Notes under the pieces: generated by a model | Told to the model about the DNA's origin: nothing | The model's database searches: none | What the model saw: the letters and a program-made list of their open reading frames with translations, nothing else | In this document: positions 52,777 to 60,348 of the stretch, in pieces | How the letters are laid out: each line of letters opens with the position of its first letter | Numbering within the stretch: position 1 is the first letter of the stretch | DNA from: Duganella radicis | GTDB taxonomy: Bacteria > Pseudomonadota > Gammaproteobacteria > Burkholderiales > Burkholderiaceae_D | Length of the DNA: 64,000 nt | Direction: 5' to 3' | NCBI RefSeq assembly: GCF_009720825.1 | Contig: NZ_WNKY01000006.1 | Coordinates: 1-64,000 of the forward strand | Program-made: the position numbers and the translations under genes

Positions 52777-55700
52777 TCAAAACACCTCGCGCGTGTAAAT
52801 CACCGGTCCGGAGCGGTACAGGCCAAAGGTTTCACGGCCGGAAGTGCTGGGCAGGAAGGGAATCAGGTCGACGCCGCTGGTGTCGATCAGACGGATGTCG
52901 GTCGACACGACGCCGGTGACCGGCACCGGGGCGGCCAGCATGAATTTGCCGATGCCGTTGGTGACGGTCAGGACGGCGTTGGAATCGGTCAACGCGGACG
53001 GGCAGCTGTCCGTGCTCACTTTCTTCTGGCAGTTGCTGAACTTGATATAGCTGCTGACCTTGTCGATGCCGCTGCCGCTTGCCAGTGGATTGAACACATA
53101 GCCGGCCGGCAGGTAGTACTGAGCCGTGACGTTCACCGGCAGCGCCGACCTTGGCGAGCCGTAGCCGTTGGCGACCATCAGACGCCCGCTGACCACCACC
53201 AGTGGCGCCTCCACCGAGTCCGCCGCCACGGTGCGCTTGGAGCTGACGCCGTCCTCATCGGTGGCGCGCAGGTAAATGGTGGCTGGCAACACGTCCTTGT
53301 CCGGGTAGGCCTGGGCGAACTTGAAGGCTGGCAGGTTGGCGCTGTCGCCCGGTGCCGGAATGGTCAGCAAGCCGATGCCGGGCACGAAACCGGTGGAGGT
53401 GTCAGTTGGGAAGGTGAAGCGCACGGCGTTGTTGCCCCTGCTCCAGGTGATGGCGTCGCTGGCGGCATTGACCGGCGTGTCGCCGCCTTTGCCGCTCATG
53501 GCGGTGATGCCGATGACCTTGGCCAGCGTGCCGAAATAGTTGGTGGTCAGCGCACCCGCCCGGTTGTAGGCCAGCACCTTCACGAAGAAGGCTTGTCTGG
53601 AGTGGACGAAGGTGTCGCCCGCCCCGGTGTATTTGCAGGGATTGATGCTGTCCCCCAGGCTGGCACAGCTCAGGTGCGTATTGGTGGCGACCTTCTTGAT
53701 TTCGTCGGCGGTCATCAACGCGGTGTCAAAATGATCGGGTATGAAGCGGCTGACGAATTGGGTGCCGCTGGTCTGGAAGGCGGAGAGAGGTACACCCAGG
53801 TAGTAAGGCATGGCGGCGCTGCCGCCGTCGTCCAGCGCGGCCGTCAGCTTGAGATAGCCGACGTTGTCGAAACTGGCGCTGGTGCTGCCGATGCCGCCGT
53901 TGAAGGTCAGGGCGATCGCGTCATACCACAGGTTGCCGCTGCTGCCGGTCCCGGACGGCACCGGCACTTCCGCCGGATTGTTGATGCTGGGCGTGAACTT
54001 GACCCTGGAGGCCGTGCTCTCCTTGCCAAAGTTGGGCGTTGGATTGCCGCTGCGGTTGACGGCGGTGACGGTCAGCGTGAACGCCTCGCCGGCCCTGGCG
54101 AAGATGTCGGCCGGCGCCTTGGCCGGCACCGCCGTGCCGATGCTGGCGGCGGCGCTGACCGCCTTGATCAGGAATTTATCCGGTGCGGCGATGAAGTCGC
54201 CGCTGCCGGTGGCGCTCAAGCTCGACGTGGTGTAGGTGGCTTTCAGCCCGACCTTGCCGACATCGGCGTATTGCAGGGCGGCGCTGGCCAGGCCGTTGGC
54301 GTCAAACGTGAACGGTACGCTGACCGTGCCGCCATAGGCGTTGGCGCCGCAACTGGCGCTCTTCGCCCCGATGCCAACCTGGGCGCTGCCGCTGGCGGGA
54401 TTCTGGTAGCTGCACGCCATGTCGATATTCACGGTCTGGTTGCTCACCAGCGGAATGCAGCTGGGCGCGCTGGACGAGGAGGTCAGCGCCTGGATCGTCA
54501 CCAGCGCACCGGACGCCATCGAAATATGATTGCTGCCGGTGACCGTCAGGCCGGTGCCGCTGAACGTCATGTCGCAGGCCGCGCCGCTGCCGCTGCCGCT
54601 GTTGAGGCAGGTGCTGGCGTTGCTCACGCCGGTGGCGCTGGCCGACAGCGCAAAGGTGCCGGCATCCTTGCTCTGCACCGAGGCGGCGCTGTTGACGCCG
54701 CCGGTGATGGTGAAGGTCTTGCCGCCCGGTAGCAGGGTGACGTCGACGTTGCTGGTGAAATTGGGCGCGGTGCAGGCGGCGTTGGCGCATGCCGTGACGG
54801 TCACGGTCTGCGGCTGGCAGGTCAGGCCGGTGCCGCCGTGGTTGATCTGGAAGTGGTGCGGCACGGCGGGCGGCGCGGCGCCGCAGATCGGGTGGTAGTT
54901 GGAGTCGGCCCTGGTGACGCAGCTGCAACCGACCGCGCCGGGGCCGGTGCAGGTGATGGTCTTGGTGACGCTGTCGCCCCAGTCGATATAAATCGCATTC
55001 ACCGCCGCGTTGCCGTTGATGACGGCGCCGCTGGCATGGGTGGTGACGTTGCGCGCGCTCAGGTCGCCGTTGATGACGGTACCCGACCCCATGTCGACAT
55101 CGCCGCTGATGGTGGTGGCGCCGTTGATGGTGGCGCCCGAGGCGCGCATGGTCAGCGAGCCGGCGCCGACGGCGCCGTTGACGGTGTTGCCGCTGCCGAT
55201 GTCGAGCGCGCCGGTGGCGCTGATGCTGCCGGTGACGGTGGAACTGGAGGCGTTCAGCGTGACGGTGGGCGCGCTGATGTTGCCGGTCACCGTGCTGCCC
55301 GAGGCCAGCGTGAACGAGGTGCTGGCGGTGACGTTGCCCTTGAGCGTGACCGGCGAATTGGTGGTGATGGTGGTACCGCTGATGTTGCCGCCCACGGTGA
55401 CGCCTGAGCCGATGGCGATGGTGGTGTTGGCGGTGATGCTGCCGCTGATGGTGCCGGGCGAGTTGGTCTTGACCGAGCCGGCGTTGAGATTGCCGTTGAT
55501 CTTGATGGCCGATCCCAGGTCGGCCAGGCCGCTCACGGTGACCGAGCCGGTGATGGTGTCGCCCGAGTTGGTGTTGATGCTGGCGGCCACCACCGAGCCG
55601 TTGATGGTGGTGCTGGAACCGAGCGTGAAGCTGCCGCCGGCCGTGAGGGTGGCGCCGCCGGTGCTGATATTGGCGGGGTTGATGCCGGACAGGTCCAGAT

Positions 55701-55968
55701 TGCCGCTGGTTTGCAGCGCGCCCGTGCCGCTGATAGTCAGGCCCTGATTGTAGCTGGGCGCGAAGCTGGTCATCACCACCGTATAGCCGCTGGCGATCAC
55801 CACCACATCGGTGGCGCCCATCGATAAGCCGCCGGTGCAGCTATAGGTGCTGCCGCTCAGCGTGCAGCTGGCGACGGCGCCGCCGTTGAAGTTGACGTTG
55901 GCCGCGCTGGCATGCGCGATCGCCATCAACATGGTCAAAACGATAAGCCACACGGATTTGAAGTTCAT
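52777..55968 (-). CDS. MshQ-like surface protein (DUF6701) on a bactofilin-like repeat stalk
   Basis: 1063 residues with a signal peptide (LIVLTMLMAIAHASA). From ~120 to ~333 there are about twelve units of 17-18 residues with the pattern T(I/V)xGxIxAxxxTxxSGS (for example TVTGNISAPTVTLNASSS), predicting a right-handed beta-helix like bactofilins. A Cys-rich linker with immunoglobulin-like segments follows (~340-600), then a long DUF6701 domain as in MSHA biogenesis protein MshQ (DKFLIKAVSAA, RFIPDHFDTALM, SRQAFFVKVLAYNRAG, SGRETFGLYRSGPVIYTREVF). No other msh pilus gene is in the window. It is likely a large adhesin-like or pilus-tip surface protein; the role is unproven. Confidence 0.75.
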   Translation of the reverse strand: MNFKSVWLIVLTMLMAIAHASAANVNFNGGAVASCTLSGSTYSCTGGLSMGATDVVVIASGYTVVMTSFAPSYNQGLTISGTGALQTSGNLDLSGINPANISTGGATLTAGGSFTLGSSTTINGSVVAASINTNSGDTITGSVTVSGLADLGSAIKINGNLNAGSVKTNSPGTISGSITANTTIAIGSGVTVGGNISGTTITTNSPVTLKGNVTASTSFTLASGSTVTGNISAPTVTLNASSSTVTGSISATGALDIGSGNTVNGAVGAGSLTMRASGATINGATTISGDVDMGSGTVINGDLSARNVTTHASGAVINGNAAVNAIYIDWGDSVTKTITCTGPGAVGCSCVTRADSNYHPICGAAPPAVPHHFQINHGGTGLTCQPQTVTVTACANAACTAPNFTSNVDVTLLPGGKTFTITGGVNSAASVQSKDAGTFALSASATGVSNASTCLNSGSGSGAACDMTFSGTGLTVTGSNHISMASGALVTIQALTSSSSAPSCIPLVSNQTVNIDMACSYQNPASGSAQVGIGAKSASCGANAYGGTVSVPFTFDANGLASAALQYADVGKVGLKATYTTSSLSATGSGDFIAAPDKFLIKAVSAAASIGTAVPAKAPADIFARAGEAFTLTVTAVNRSGNPTPNFGKESTASRVKFTPSINNPAEVPVPSGTGSSGNLWYDAIALTFNGGIGSTSASFDNVGYLKLTAALDDGGSAAMPYYLGVPLSAFQTSGTQFVSRFIPDHFDTALMTADEIKKVATNTHLSCASLGDSINPCKYTGAGDTFVHSRQAFFVKVLAYNRAGALTTNYFGTLAKVIGITAMSGKGGDTPVNAASDAITWSRGNNAVRFTFPTDTSTGFVPGIGLLTIPAPGDSANLPAFKFAQAYPDKDVLPATIYLRATDEDGVSSKRTVAADSVEAPLVVVSGRLMVANGYGSPRSALPVNVTAQYYLPAGYVFNPLASGSGIDKVSSYIKFSNCQKKVSTDSCPSALTDSNAVLTVTNGIGKFMLAAPVPVTGVVSTDIRLIDTSGVDLIPFLPSTSGRETFGLYRSGPVIYTREVF

Positions 55969-55977
55969 AGTTCACCT

Positions 55978-56012
55978 GAGCATGTCTGCCTGAATTATAG
56001 GCGGACATGCTC
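55978..56012 (-). other. Strong hairpin between the M28 peptidase and MshQ-like genes
   Basis: A 13-bp stem with one G-T wobble (GAGCATGTCTGCC / GGCGGACATGCTC) and a 9-base loop ends two bases before the AGGTGAAC ribosome site of the MshQ-like gene. No T run follows in the transcribed direction, so it is not a standard terminator. It may be a processing site or influence translation of the downstream gene. Confidence 0.5.
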
Positions 56013-56032
56013 CGTTTCCGTGTGGGACTTTT

Positions 56033-57640
56033 TTAACGCTTGACCTTGCCGAAGGCGTCGCCGGCCTTCCAGGTCTGCATTTTGGGTGCGTTGGCCACTT
56101 CATAGCCCAGGTTCAGGGTGAACTGGGCCTGCTGCACCATGCCCGACAGATCCCAGTCGGCGTGGTATTCGTCGCTCGGCTGGTGATAGTCTTGCTTAAA
56201 TGCCACCAGCCGGGCGCGCGACTTGTCCTGGTCCTTGACGAAGTCGAAGTAGCCGTCGCCCGAGAACACCGCCGAGCCGACGTTAAACGCCGGCACGCCG
56301 GCCTTGGCAAAGCTGAAGTGGTCGGCGCGGAAGTAGGCGCCCGACAGGTCGGGGATGGCCGGGGCCAGCTTCAGGCCCATGCGTTTGGCGACGGTGGCGG
56401 CGGCCTCGTACAGGCTGCTGCGCTCGGCGCCGGCGACGCCGATGTCGCGTGTCCTGCCGACGAAGTTCATCGAATCGAGGTTCAGGTCGGCGCTGGTTTT
56501 GTCCAGCGGCCAGGCCGGATTGCGCATATACGCGCTGCTGCCGAGGAAGCCGGTTTCCTCGCCGGCCGGCCACAGGAACACCTGCGCGCGCTTGGCCGGA
56601 TGCTGGACGGCCGCCTGCGCCATGGCCAGCAGGGCGGCCACGCCGGAACCGTTGTCGATGGCGCCGTTCCAGATATTGTCGCCCTGCTTGCTGTCGTCGA
56701 TGCCCAGGTGGTCCCAGTGGGCCGAATAGACCACCGCTTCCGCCTTCAGCTTCGGATCGGTGCCGGGCACGATGCCGACCACGTTGTACTGCTCGATCTG
56801 GCGGATCTTGCTTTTGATCTCGGCATGCATCTTCAGCTTGAGATCGACCGGGCGGAAATCGCGGCGCTCGGCCTGGGCACGCAGGGTGTCGAGATCGAAG
56901 CCGCCGGCGGCGAACAGGGCGCGCGCGGTGTCCTCTTGCAGCCAGCCCTCGAGCGGATTGCCGCTGCCGGCCAGATGGAAGCGCTCGTGCGAGAAGCTGG
57001 TGGCCGGCACGCTCCAGCCGTAGGAGGCCGATGGCGTGGTGTGGATCAGCAGCGCGCCCGCCGCGCCCTGGCGCACCGCCTCCTCATACTTGTACATCCA
57101 GCGGCCGTAATAGGTATAGGCCTTGCCGCCGAAGCGGTTGGGTTCCTCGGCGGTCGGCTGCGGGTCGTTGACCATCATGACCAGGATCTTGCCCTTCATG
57201 TCGACGCCCTTGTAATCGTCCCATTTTTCTTCTGGCGCGACGGCGCCGTAGCCGACGAACACCAGCGGCGCGTCGATGGCGATGTCCTCTTTGCCGCCCA
57301 TGGTACCGATCAGGATCTCGGTGCCGGTGGCCGGGGTCAGGATCTTGCCGCTGTCCGAGGTGAAGCGCGCGAAGCTGCCTGGCAGTAGCTTGCTGCCCTC
57401 GGCCTTGACCAGCTGGCGGTAGCTGCCGTCGGCCAGCGGCTTGAGGCCGAGGACCGCCGCCTGCGTCTCCAGATAGCGCACCGTCAGATCGCCGCCGCGC
57501 TGGCCGGTGCCGCGGCCCTCGAACAGATCGTCGGCCAGCAGCGACAGGTGGGCGCGTAGGGGCGCCTCGGCGACCACTGGTTGCTGGGCGTGGGCTTGCA
57601 AGGTCAGGCCGACGGCGAGGACGATGAGAGGAAGACGCAT
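56033..57640 (-). CDS. Secreted M28-family zinc metallopeptidase with PA domain
   Basis: 535 residues with a signal peptide ending LQAHAQ and GGAG before the ATG. A protease-associated (PA) domain (~115-260, VFVGYGAVAPEEKWDDY, GAAGALLIHTTPSAS) is inserted before the catalytic core. Zinc ligands and catalytic residues are visible in order: AHWDHLG (His/Asp), GAIDNGSG (bridging Asp), PAGEETGFLGS (catalytic Glu pair), SADLNLDSMN and KQDYHQPSDEYH (last His). The family cleaves N-terminal residues from peptides. It is exported to the periplasm or outside. It precedes the MshQ-like gene on the same strand by 64 bases. Confidence 0.92.
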   Translation of the reverse strand: MRLPLIVLAVGLTLQAHAQQPVVAEAPLRAHLSLLADDLFEGRGTGQRGGDLTVRYLETQAAVLGLKPLADGSYRQLVKAEGSKLLPGSFARFTSDSGKILTPATGTEILIGTMGGKEDIAIDAPLVFVGYGAVAPEEKWDDYKGVDMKGKILVMMVNDPQPTAEEPNRFGGKAYTYYGRWMYKYEEAVRQGAAGALLIHTTPSASYGWSVPATSFSHERFHLAGSGNPLEGWLQEDTARALFAAGGFDLDTLRAQAERRDFRPVDLKLKMHAEIKSKIRQIEQYNVVGIVPGTDPKLKAEAVVYSAHWDHLGIDDSKQGDNIWNGAIDNGSGVAALLAMAQAAVQHPAKRAQVFLWPAGEETGFLGSSAYMRNPAWPLDKTSADLNLDSMNFVGRTRDIGVAGAERSSLYEAAATVAKRMGLKLAPAIPDLSGAYFRADHFSFAKAGVPAFNVGSAVFSGDGYFDFVKDQDKSRARLVAFKQDYHQPSDEYHADWDLSGMVQQAQFTLNLGYEVANAPKMQTWKAGDAFGKVKR

Positions 57641-57705
57641 ATTGACTCCATGGTTTGATACGGAAGGCGGTAATCTTACTGTAATTCGTACAACCAGGGA
57701 GAGCT

Positions 57706-58509
57706 ATGAAAACCATCATCATCACGGGCGCATCGGACGGCATCGGCGCGGAACTCGCGCGGCAGCTGGCGCGCCGGCACGGCGCCGGCGTGGCGCTGGT
57801 GCTGGCGGCGCGCAACGCGGCCATGCTGGAGCAGGTGGCGGCGCAGTGCGCGGCGTCCGGCGCGCAGACGCTGGTGGCGCCGACCGACGTCTCGGTGCAG
57901 GCGCAGTGCGTGGCGTTGATCGGCGCCTGCGTGGCGCGCTTCGGCCGCATCGACGCGCTGGTGAACAACGCCGGCCGCTCGGCGCATGCGCTGTTCGAGG
58001 AAGTGAAGGACCTGGCGTGGTACGAGGAACTGATGCGGATTAATTTATGGGGCAGCGTGTGGTGCACGCACGCGGCGCTGCCATATTTGAAGCAGGCGCG
58101 CGGCGGCATCGTGGCGGTGTCCTCGCTGGCGGGGCTGGTGGGCGTGCCGGGACGCACCGCCTACAGCGCCACCAAATTCGCCATGGGCGGCTTCTTTGAA
58201 GCCTTGCGCATCGAGATGAAGCCCTATGGTGTGAGCGTGACCACCGCCTATCCGGGCGTGGTGGCGACGCAGATCCGCCATCGCGGTTTCAACGCCGCCG
58301 GCGGCGCCCTGGGCAGCAGCAGCCTGAAGGAAGACCATGCCATGCCGGTGGAGGAATGCGCGGGCCTGATCCTGGACGGCATGGAGGCGCGCCGGCGCGA
58401 GGTGGTGATGTCCACCAAGGGCAAGCTGGGACGCTGGCTGAAGCTGATCGCCCCCGGGCTGGTGGAAAACATGGCGCTGGCCGCGCTCAAGGACGACGTA
58501 AAACCTTGA
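57706..58509 (+). CDS. Short-chain dehydrogenase, DHRS7-like SDR
   Basis: 267 residues with GGGAGAG before the ATG. Classical SDR motifs: ITGASDGIGAELARQLARR for cofactor, VNNAGRS, and the catalytic GGIVAVSSLAGLVGVPGRTAYSATK with Ser-Tyr-Lys, then VTTAYPGVVATQIRHRG. The C-terminal extension (RREVVMSTKGKLGRWLKLIA) with a weakly hydrophobic helix is typical of the DHRS7-type group that is often membrane-associated. Substrates are unknown. It is divergent from the M28 peptidase and is followed by the two Ala-rich small genes after 106 bases. Confidence 0.87.
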   Translation: MKTIIITGASDGIGAELARQLARRHGAGVALVLAARNAAMLEQVAAQCAASGAQTLVAPTDVSVQAQCVALIGACVARFGRIDALVNNAGRSAHALFEEVKDLAWYEELMRINLWGSVWCTHAALPYLKQARGGIVAVSSLAGLVGVPGRTAYSATKFAMGGFFEALRIEMKPYGVSVTTAYPGVVATQIRHRGFNAAGGALGSSSLKEDHAMPVEECAGLILDGMEARRREVVMSTKGKLGRWLKLIAPGLVENMALAALKDDVKP

Positions 58510-58615
58510 TTGTAAGCATTTGTAATGTCCGTCAACTGGGCTGTCAGCGGCCGCGTTTTTTGCTCATGCGACACGGGAATTGTCCCGATGCCGAAACCCC
58601 GAAAAGGAAAACATC

Positions 58616-58837
58616 ATGACCAAAGTAATCGCTTCTCTGATCGCCGGCCTGTTCGCAACCGCAGCATTCGCTCAAGCGCCTGCGACCGCCCCTGCCGCTC
58701 CTGAAACCAAGCCTGCGGTGGCGGAAAAAACCGAAGCGAAACCAGCCGCCAAGAAGAAAACGCATCACGCGGCCAAGAAGGAAGTCAAAGAATCCAAAGC
58801 GGCGGAAGCTGTCGCCGCAGCACCAGCAGCAAAGTAA
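58616..58837 (+). CDS. Small exported Ala/Lys-rich protein, first tandem paralogue
   Basis: 73 residues from the ATG at 58616, with AAAAGGAAAA upstream; an in-frame upstream ATG adds a non-signal tail and is rejected. The signal peptide (MTKVIASLIAGLFATAAFAQA) is almost identical to that of the next gene. The mature part is Ala, Pro, Lys and Glu only, with AAKKKTHHAAKKEVKESKAA, resembling histone H1-like or acid-shock (Asr-like) low-complexity proteins. It is likely an intrinsically disordered basic periplasmic protein. A stress role is possible by analogy but not shown. Confidence 0.78.
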   Translation: MTKVIASLIAGLFATAAFAQAPATAPAAPETKPAVAEKTEAKPAAKKKTHHAAKKEVKESKAAEAVAAAPAAK

Positions 58838-58882
58838 TTAACGATATAAACCGTATAAATTAAATAAATAGAGGACTGAATC

Positions 58883-59143
58883 ATGAAAAAAGTAATCGCC
58901 ACCCTGATCGCCGGCCTGTTCGCTTCCGCTGCTTTCGCTCAAGCTCCAGCCGCTTCGGCTTCCGCTTCCGCCGCTGCCTCGACGCCAGCCGCCTCGGCCC
59001 CTGCCGCTTCCGCTCCAGCCGCTTCGGCGCCGGCCAAGAAGGCCACGCATAAGAAAGCGCACAAAGCCAGCGCCTCGGCTTCGGCATCGGCCGCCGCTTC
59101 GACCCCGGCCCCGGCAGCTTCGGCGCCAGCCGCCAGCAAGTAA
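58883..59143 (+). CDS. Small exported Ala/Ser-rich protein, second tandem paralogue
   Basis: 86 residues beginning MKKVIATLIAGLFASAAFAQA, sharing nearly every signal-peptide residue with the gene 45 bases upstream. The mature sequence is built from ASASAS and PAASAPAAS runs with a single basic core (KKATHKKAHKA). Low sequence complexity is in the gene itself (GCTTCGGCTTCCGCTTCC-type repeats), which invites replication slippage and length variation. With the first paralogue it forms a tandem operon ended by a strong bidirectional terminator. It is probably a disordered, basic, periplasmic protein; function unknown. Confidence 0.78.
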   Translation: MKKVIATLIAGLFASAAFAQAPAASASASAAASTPAASAPAASAPAASAPAKKATHKKAHKASASASASAAASTPAPAASAPAASK

Positions 59144-59198
59144 TCAGCGTTCGCGCCGGACGTGCCGCCCCGGACCCTCAGGGCCTGGGCGGCGCAAG

Positions 59199-59229
59199 AG
59201 AAAAGACGGATTCCAACTCCGTCTTTTCT
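59199..59229. terminator. Bidirectional Rho-independent terminator
   Basis: A perfect 12-bp inverted repeat (AGAAAAGACGGA / TCCGTCTTTTCT) with a 7-base loop lies between the Ala/Ser-rich gene and the convergent hydrolase. T-rich arms on both strands let it serve both transcripts. Confidence 0.88.
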
Positions 59230-59233
59230 GCGT

Positions 59234-60214
59234 TCAGCGATTCAGTTCCTCCAGCAGCGCGCGATGGAAGGCCGCCGGGTCTTCCATCTGGGGCGCGTGT
59301 CCCATCCCCTTGAACTCCACCAGCCGCGCCTGCGGTATCTTTTTCGCCGTCTCCTTGCCCAGCACCTCGTAGCGGCCGATCTTCGCCTTCACTTCCGGCG
59401 GCGCCGCGTCCTTGCCGATGGCGGTGGTGTCGGCATCGCCGATCAGCAGTGTGGTTGGCACTTTCAGCAGCGGGAATTCGTACACCACCGGCTGCGTCAG
59501 GATCATGTCGTAGATCAGCGCCGAATTCCATGCCACCAGCTTCTTGCCAGGACCGTTATTCAGGCCGGCCAGCATGTCGACCCATTTTTCGTATTCGGGC
59601 TTCCAGTTGCCGCCGTAGTAGGTGGCGCGCTCGTAGGCGCGCACGCTGTCGGCGGACAGCTTCAATTCACGCGCATACCATTGATCGACGCTGATCGGCG
59701 GCACACCCAGCGCTTTCCAGTCTTCCAGCCCGATCGGGTTGACCATCACCAGCCGCGACACCGCATCCGGATACATCAGCGCATAGCGCGTGGCCAGCAT
59801 GCCGCCGGTCGAATGGCCGATGACCACCGCCTGCCGCACGCCGATGTGCCGGAGCAGGCCATTGGTGTTGGCGGCCAGCTGCTGGAAGCTGTACTGGTAG
59901 TGCTCCGGCTTGGACGAGGCGCAGAACCCGATCTGGTCCGGCGCCACCACGCGGTAGCCGGCCCTGGTCAACTCGCTGATGGTCTGTTCCCAGGTGGCCC
60001 CGCAGAAGTTTTTGCCGTGCAGGAGGACGGCGGTCTTGCCGTTGGCGGCGCCGCTGGGCGCCACGTCCATGTAGGCCATCTCCAGATTCAGGCCCTGCGA
60101 GGCAAAGCTGTATTTGTGCAAAGGGTGCGGGTAGGCGAAGCCTTCGAGCTGGGGGCCGTAGGTGGCGGCGGAGGCGGAGCCGGCGAGAAGGGCGGCGGTA
60201 AGTAGGATGCGCAT
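59234..60214 (-). CDS. Secreted alpha/beta-fold hydrolase
   Basis: Start at 60214 (MRILLTAALLAGSASA), with CAGGAG eight bases upstream; ~326 residues with signal peptide. Alpha/beta hydrolase motifs: LLHGKNFCGATWEQTI for the oxyanion loop, VVAPDQIGFCASSKP, nucleophile Ser in VIGHSTGGMLATRYAL near 142, Asp in LIGDADTTAIGK and His in KGMGHAPQMEDP near the end. The layout matches epoxide hydrolase/haloalkane dehalogenase-like periplasmic hydrolases, substrate unknown. It is divergent from the DEAD-box helicase and shares the terminator on its 3' side. Confidence 0.87.
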   Translation of the reverse strand: MRILLTAALLAGSASAATYGPQLEGFAYPHPLHKYSFASQGLNLEMAYMDVAPSGAANGKTAVLLHGKNFCGATWEQTISELTRAGYRVVAPDQIGFCASSKPEHYQYSFQQLAANTNGLLRHIGVRQAVVIGHSTGGMLATRYALMYPDAVSRLVMVNPIGLEDWKALGVPPISVDQWYARELKLSADSVRAYERATYYGGNWKPEYEKWVDMLAGLNNGPGKKLVAWNSALIYDMILTQPVVYEFPLLKVPTTLLIGDADTTAIGKDAAPPEVKAKIGRYEVLGKETAKKIPQARLVEFKGMGHAPQMEDPAAFHRALLEELNR

Positions 60215-60348
60215 GGTGGAAAACTCCTGAAAAGCGTGCATTTAACGGTTAATTCTTGCAAAAAAACGCGGAGTTCGCTCAGACAGAGTAAACTAGCGCA
60301 AATTTCTTTCGCAATTAGGCGATTCGAACAATCTTTGTGAGTGACGCC

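Noticed and set aside
52750..54732. A 660-codon plus-strand ORF
   Set aside because: Antisense to the MshQ-like gene; a Gly/Ala/Asp-rich shadow of its repeat codons.
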